From NCBI GenBank assembly GCA_035307785.1, contig DATGHS010000253.1, positions 1-9,279 on the forward strand: 9,279 nt of DNA, given 5' to 3'. Under the pieces are notes generated by a model. That model was not told where the DNA came from. It did not search any database and saw nothing but the letters and a program-made list of their open reading frames with translations. The translations under genes and the position numbers were made by a program. The stretch is from DATGHS01 sp035307785 (GTDB lineage Bacteria > Planctomycetota > Planctomycetia > Gemmatales > Gemmataceae). Shown here one piece after another: positions 7,226 through 9,279 of this stretch; within the stretch, counting starts at the first letter, position 1; every line of letters begins with the position of its first letter.

Positions 7226-7324
7226 ATGCGACACTTTCCATGTCTGTTGGCGTGCTTGTGCCTGGCTGCATTTGCGCACCTCGCGCCGGCCGAGGAGCCG
7301 AAAATCATCGAGCCGACTTGTTAG
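7226..7324 (+). pseudogene. 5' stub of an LRR-protein gene (signal peptide only)
   Basis: An open frame of 32 codons (MRHFPCLLACLCLAAF..., ending EEPKIIEPTC, then TAG). Its first 31 residues match the start of the LRR protein at 8518 except for four positions in the signal peptide. From 7183 to 7317 the DNA matches 8475-8609 gap-free at about 91% by hand count, then similarity stops abruptly. The stub keeps promoter, ribosome binding site and signal peptide but has lost everything else. The last 20 bp overlap the 3' end of the opposite-strand membrane protein gene. It is most likely a remnant of duplication followed by deletion or recombination; a translated 32-residue secreted peptide is possible but there is no evidence of use. 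Confidence 0.8.
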
Positions 7325-7746
7325 CGCTCCGGCTGCGCCAGAAAAATCGCAATTCAAAGGCGGCAGCTACGAATATCACTCCCGGAATGATTGAATAGAC
7401 AACCACTTCCTGAAGGATGATCGCGACTTGGGCGGCAGTGAGAGGCGGATGATGCTCTGTCAATACGGCAATGCTAACGACGGCGCCGGCAATGCCTACG
7501 AAAACCGCCATCCCGTGCAAGATAGCTGCAGCTATCGACACGGCGTTTCTGAGAGAGATGCTCCAAGAAATGAGCCAGAGTATTCCCGCCAGCGCCAGCA
7601 GCAGGCTTGCCGAAACAAACACCAAGAGTGGGAGATCTTCTTTGTCCCCCCCCCAGAAATGGTATTGCACCAATGATCCCCGAAAGGCCGATTATCACGG
7701 TCAACATGGCCAATTCAATGAGAGCGATAATACGACGAGTTGTCAT
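7305..7746 (-). pseudogene. four-helix membrane protein gene, frameshifted in a G9 tract
   Basis: The ATG at 7744-7746 has a good Shine-Dalgarno GGAG (7755-7758) 8 nt away. The frame reads MTTRRIIALIELAMLTVIIG and on through a first helix, then reaches a run of nine G (C9 on the + strand, 7646-7654). After it the frame becomes non-hydrophobic nonsense, while another frame continues as a clear membrane protein (LPLLVFVSASLLLALAGI, AAILHGMAVFVGIAGAVV, VVVYSIIPGVIFVAAAF), ending at 7305. Removing one G joins the two into a 146-residue protein with four helices (about 6-31, 41-63, 69-95, 103-133). The extra base may be a sequencing error, a phase-variable state, a slippage site or a true null mutation. 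The last few codons (NKSAR) lie in or beside the LRR stub's homologous DNA, so the original C-terminus may have been replaced. Family not recognised. Confidence 0.75.
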
Positions 7747-7864
7747 GACGTTTACTCCAATTCGGGCCGAGTCGACGAAGAACTTCTGGGCAAATGCCGT
7801 GCCGTGTCAAGACCATTGGACGCCACTTCAATCCGAACAGGTTCGTCAGGATCGGAGAATACGA

Positions 7865-8011
7865 ATGCGACTGCCTCGTGTCCTTTTCCTAATTGCTGCC
7901 ATGCTCTTCACATCGGGGCTCCCCGCCGCCGAGCCTGCCGAATATCCCGTCGGCATCGCCACGCAAGACATCACCCCGAAGTACGCCGTGCGCCTCAGTT
8001 CCGTAGGGTAG
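7865..8011 (+). pseudogene. 5' stub of a secreted neutral-ceramidase-like protein gene
   Basis: The ATG at 7865 has GGAG at 7854-7857 with a 7-nt spacer. It encodes 48 residues: a Sec signal peptide (MRLPRVLFLIAAMLFTSGLP, cut probably after AAEPA or AA) and then EYPVGIATQDITPKYAVRLS. The pattern VG.A..DITP.Y.VRLSG is how I recognise the start of planctomycete neutral/alkaline non-lysosomal ceramidase-like proteins, normally about 400-500 residues. After RLS the frame ends as SVG and TAG, exactly where an inverted-repeat element begins. No continuation is visible in any frame downstream. It is probably a gene cut by insertion or recombination, with the rest lost. It is divergent from the frameshifted membrane gene, 118 bp apart. 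Confidence 0.65.
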
Positions 8012-8012
8012 G

Positions 8013-8071
8013 CCAAGCTTGCATGCGCTGGCCCACTGCTCGGCACGGTGGGCCGGCGCATCCATGCTTGG
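8013..8071. repeat. large imperfect inverted repeat (24-bp arms, 11-nt loop)
   Basis: The left arm 8013-8036 (CCAAGC...GGCCCAC) and right arm 8048-8071 (GTGGGCC...GCTTGG) pair over 24 bp with three mismatches and a loop of 11 nt. Looser pairing continues outward (GGGTAGG on the left, GACCTT on the right). There is no reading frame inside. The shape suits a REP- or MITE-like palindromic element, or a folded RNA. It begins where the ceramidase-like stub loses its coding sense and ends 15 bp before a TATAAT box. I recall GTAGGGTGGGCCAGCG-type repeats as common in planctomycete genomes, which could not be checked here. Confidence 0.8.
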
Positions 8072-8086
8072 CTGACCTTTTGAGCC

Positions 8087-8092
8087 TATAAT
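8087..8092 (+). promoter_or_regulatory. candidate -10 box TATAAT
   Basis: A perfect TATAAT lies 53 bp upstream of the ATG of the 79-residue gene. No convincing TTGACA-like -35 is found at 16-18 bp; that position falls within the right arm of the inverted repeat (ATGCTT). If used, the promoter is partly made of repeat DNA. Confidence 0.4.
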
Positions 8093-8145
8093 TAGAAACT
8101 GAGAATTTGTCCCTAACATTGCTTTTCTCCGGGCGGAGCGTAGAA

Positions 8146-8385
8146 ATGACGGCCGACAACTTCGACAACGTCCTTCAAGCCTTGCGCGACTTGCGGCCGT
8201 ATCACGTATTCACCGTGGAACTGCATGGCGGCCAACGATTCGAAGTTGATCACCCCGGCGCGTTGGTTGTGCGGGATGGAGTCGCCGTCTACCTTCGCCC
8301 CGGCGGAGTGCCTGTGTGGTTTGATCATGACAGCGTGAATCAGATCATCGGAGCGCCGCGGGTTCGTCGGCGTCCAAAGTCGTAG
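8146..8385 (+). CDS. small beta-rich protein of a common planctomycete type, function unknown
   Basis: I chose the ATG at 8146 over an in-frame TTG at 8107 because GGAG at 8135-8138 sits 7 nt before it. The 79-residue product has a short helix (MTADNFDNVLQALRDL), then RPYHVFTVELHGGQRFEVDH, then PGALVVRDGVAVYLRPGG, then VWFDHDSVNQIIGAP and a basic tail (RVRRRPKS). The layout 'helix, RP(F/Y)..F.V.L..G..(F/Y).V.HP, strand, strand' is that of a small cytosolic family I have met often in planctomycete genomes, without a known role. It is monocistronic, between the inverted repeat and the hairpin at 8433. Confidence 0.78.
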   Translation: MTADNFDNVLQALRDLRPYHVFTVELHGGQRFEVDHPGALVVRDGVAVYLRPGGVPVWFDHDSVNQIIGAPRVRRRPKS

Positions 8386-8425
8386 TGGTCGTATTGCGGC
8401 CAGAGCTCGCTAACTATGACAATCC

Positions 8426-8508
8426 TGGCGAACCCCGGCCGTAAGGCCGGGGGTGTTTGTTATCGCATTCCGGCTACAATTCCCTCCAATCCGCCGACGC
8501 CTTTTCTG
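8426..8508 (+). promoter_or_regulatory. repeated hairpin-promoter module, copy 3 (most complete)
   Basis: TGGCGAA opens the module, followed by a perfect hairpin (8433-8452) and, 21 nt after the G-run, TACAAT at 8475-8480. The conserved CCTCCAATCCGCCGAC and CTTTTCTG lead into GGAGG (8508-8512) and the ATG of the LRR gene at 8518. Copies 1 and 2 keep the same spacing and leader. This placement makes it a combined upstream terminator and LRR gene promoter. No clear -35 is seen. Confidence 0.68.
8433..8452 (+). terminator. perfect GC hairpin, likely terminator of the 79-residue gene
   Basis: CCCCGGCC GTAA GGCCGGGG: an 8-bp perfect stem with a 4-nt loop, followed by GTGTTTGTTA. It begins 47 bp after the stop of the upstream small gene. 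The stem is strong and the tail moderately T-rich, so intrinsic termination is plausible. Degenerate versions occur in the other modules. Confidence 0.6.
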
Positions 8509-8517
8509 GAGGAACGC

Positions 8518-9279
8518 ATGCGACACATTCCATGTCTGTTGGCGTGCTTGTGCGTTGGCATATTCGCGCACCTCGCGCCAGCCGAGGAGCCGAAAATCAT
8601 CGAGCCGACACCGGAGCAATTGAAGGAGGCCACAGAGACGCTCGCCAAAGCGGGCGTTGGGTATTACCCAGACGGCGGCCTAGACCCGCGCCTTAAAGTC
8701 GACAGGCCTCCCCGCTATCTGGGTCAACCGATTCCCGTGTTCGAGCCTTATGTCAATTGGGACGTTACCAAGGTGCCAAACGTCCCATTCAGCTTTGCCC
8801 TCAATCTTAGGAGACTTTCACCAGGTTACGATCCACGTTACCAAAGACTCAAGGACCTGAGCAGGCTAACCAACCTGGTCGCGCTCGACCTAGCCGGCCC
8901 TCGGATCAGCGACCAGGAACTCGAAGCATTGAAAGACCTCAAACAGATCAGATGCCTAGTATTGAGCAGCACCGACGTTACGGACCAGCGAATCAAAGCC
9001 ATTGCGCAACTTACGAACCTGGAGGTTTTAGATCTGAACTTCACCAAGGTAACGGACGAAGGCGTCAAGGATCTCAAGCAGCTTAAGAAACTTGCTGTCT
9101 TAGGCTTGTCTTACAATATTACCGACAAAGGATTGAACGACGTCAAGGAACTGAAAGAACTTACTTCCCTTGGTCTCACCGGTACCAAAATCACCGATGA
9201 AGGCGTGGCACATCTTGCGGAACTCAAAAAGCTCAAAATATTGACGCTTCGGCAAACCAAAATCACCGATGCCGGAATT
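8518..9279 (+). CDS. secreted leucine-rich-repeat protein, 3' end outside window
   Basis: The ATG at 8518 has GGAGG five nt upstream (8508-8512). The 254 visible residues run off the right edge without a stop. Residues 1-22 are a Sec signal peptide (MRHIPCLLACLCVGIFAHLA, cut probably after PA); a lipobox reading (LLAC at 7-10) seems too early. A polar region of about 85 residues follows. From about residue 111, 24-residue leucine-rich repeats begin, of the form L..L.L..T.(V/I)TD.G...L..L..L: five full units and one cut off. One unit (AVLGLSYNITDKG) is one residue short. This TD.G type is frequent in planctomycete secreted proteins and forms a curved binding surface; the partner is unknown. 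Its AAA- and CTT-rich codons look more AT-rich than those of the genes at the left. A truncated copy of its 5' end lies at 7226. Confidence 0.85.
   Translation, partial: MRHIPCLLACLCVGIFAHLAPAEEPKIIEPTPEQLKEATETLAKAGVGYYPDGGLDPRLKVDRPPRYLGQPIPVFEPYVNWDVTKVPNVPFSFALNLRRLSPGYDPRYQRLKDLSRLTNLVALDLAGPRISDQELEALKDLKQIRCLVLSSTDVTDQRIKAIAQLTNLEVLDLNFTKVTDEGVKDLKQLKKLAVLGLSYNITDKGLNDVKELKELTSLGLTGTKITDEGVAHLAELKKLKILTLRQTKITDAGI

Noticed and set aside
7471..8091. 206-codon + strand frame
   Set aside because: It runs antisense through the membrane protein gene and then through the ceramidase-like stub and inverted repeat in the wrong frame; composition is nonsense-like.
8107..8109. TTG start of a 92-residue version of the small beta-rich protein
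   Set aside because: It lies only 15 bp after the TATAAT box and has no ribosome binding site, whereas the ATG at 8146 has GGAG at good spacing.
6175..8517. CRISPR array or transposon with its own transposase
   Set aside because: The repeats are not evenly spaced direct repeats with unique spacers, and no transposase, integrase or recombinase gene is present in any frame.
8838..9077. 79-codon - strand frame inside the LRR gene
   Set aside because: It is a mirror of the leucine-rich repeats on the other strand and has no support of its own.

Overview
The window looks like chromosomal DNA of a planctomycete, probably Pirellulales-like. I infer this from the families seen: a PSCyt1/DUF1549-DUF1553 protein next to a Tat-exported DUF1501 protein, a proline-rich secreted beta-barrel, a small 'acidic beta' protein of a type I associate with this phylum, and a secreted leucine-rich-repeat protein. 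The DNA is GC-rich and the genes are loosely packed. No tRNA, rRNA, CRISPR array, transposase or phage gene was seen.

Left part (1-3777, + strand): an apparent three-gene unit. It holds the 3' part of a DUF1549/DUF1553 gene that carries a discoidin-like domain and an in-frame 7-bp microsatellite, then a 128-residue orphan gene with a good ribosome binding site, then a complete DUF1501 gene. The DUF1553-DUF1501 pair is a standard planctomycete couple, thought to act outside the cytoplasm. The orphan between them is the odd member. A small hairpin separates the DUF1501 gene from a convergent outer-membrane beta-barrel gene (3817-5061, - strand).

Middle part (5062-6174): a 345-bp gap between divergent genes, then a gene for a two-helix membrane protein with a soluble C-terminal domain.

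Right part (6175-9279): a repeat-rich stretch with several broken genes. It starts with a 197-bp segment carrying six copies of GGCAACG in both orientations. Three copies of an approximately 80-bp module follow (GC hairpin, a TACAAT -10-like box, then a conserved leader ending in CTTTTCTG), at 6483, 7136 and 8426. They lead into, respectively, a zinc-ribbon membrane protein, a 32-codon stub of an LRR gene, and the intact LRR gene that runs off the right edge. Between these lie a four-helix membrane protein gene on the - strand broken by one extra G in a G9 tract, a 48-residue stub of a neutral-ceramidase-like secreted protein that stops where a large inverted-repeat hairpin begins, and an intact 79-residue small protein.

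I read 6.2-8.5 kb as a site of repeated recombination, where a mobile or recombining promoter/hairpin module and short palindromic repeats have left truncated 5' gene ends. The most noteworthy signals are the three-copy promoter module, the G-tract frameshift and the two stubs that keep their start signals and signal peptides.
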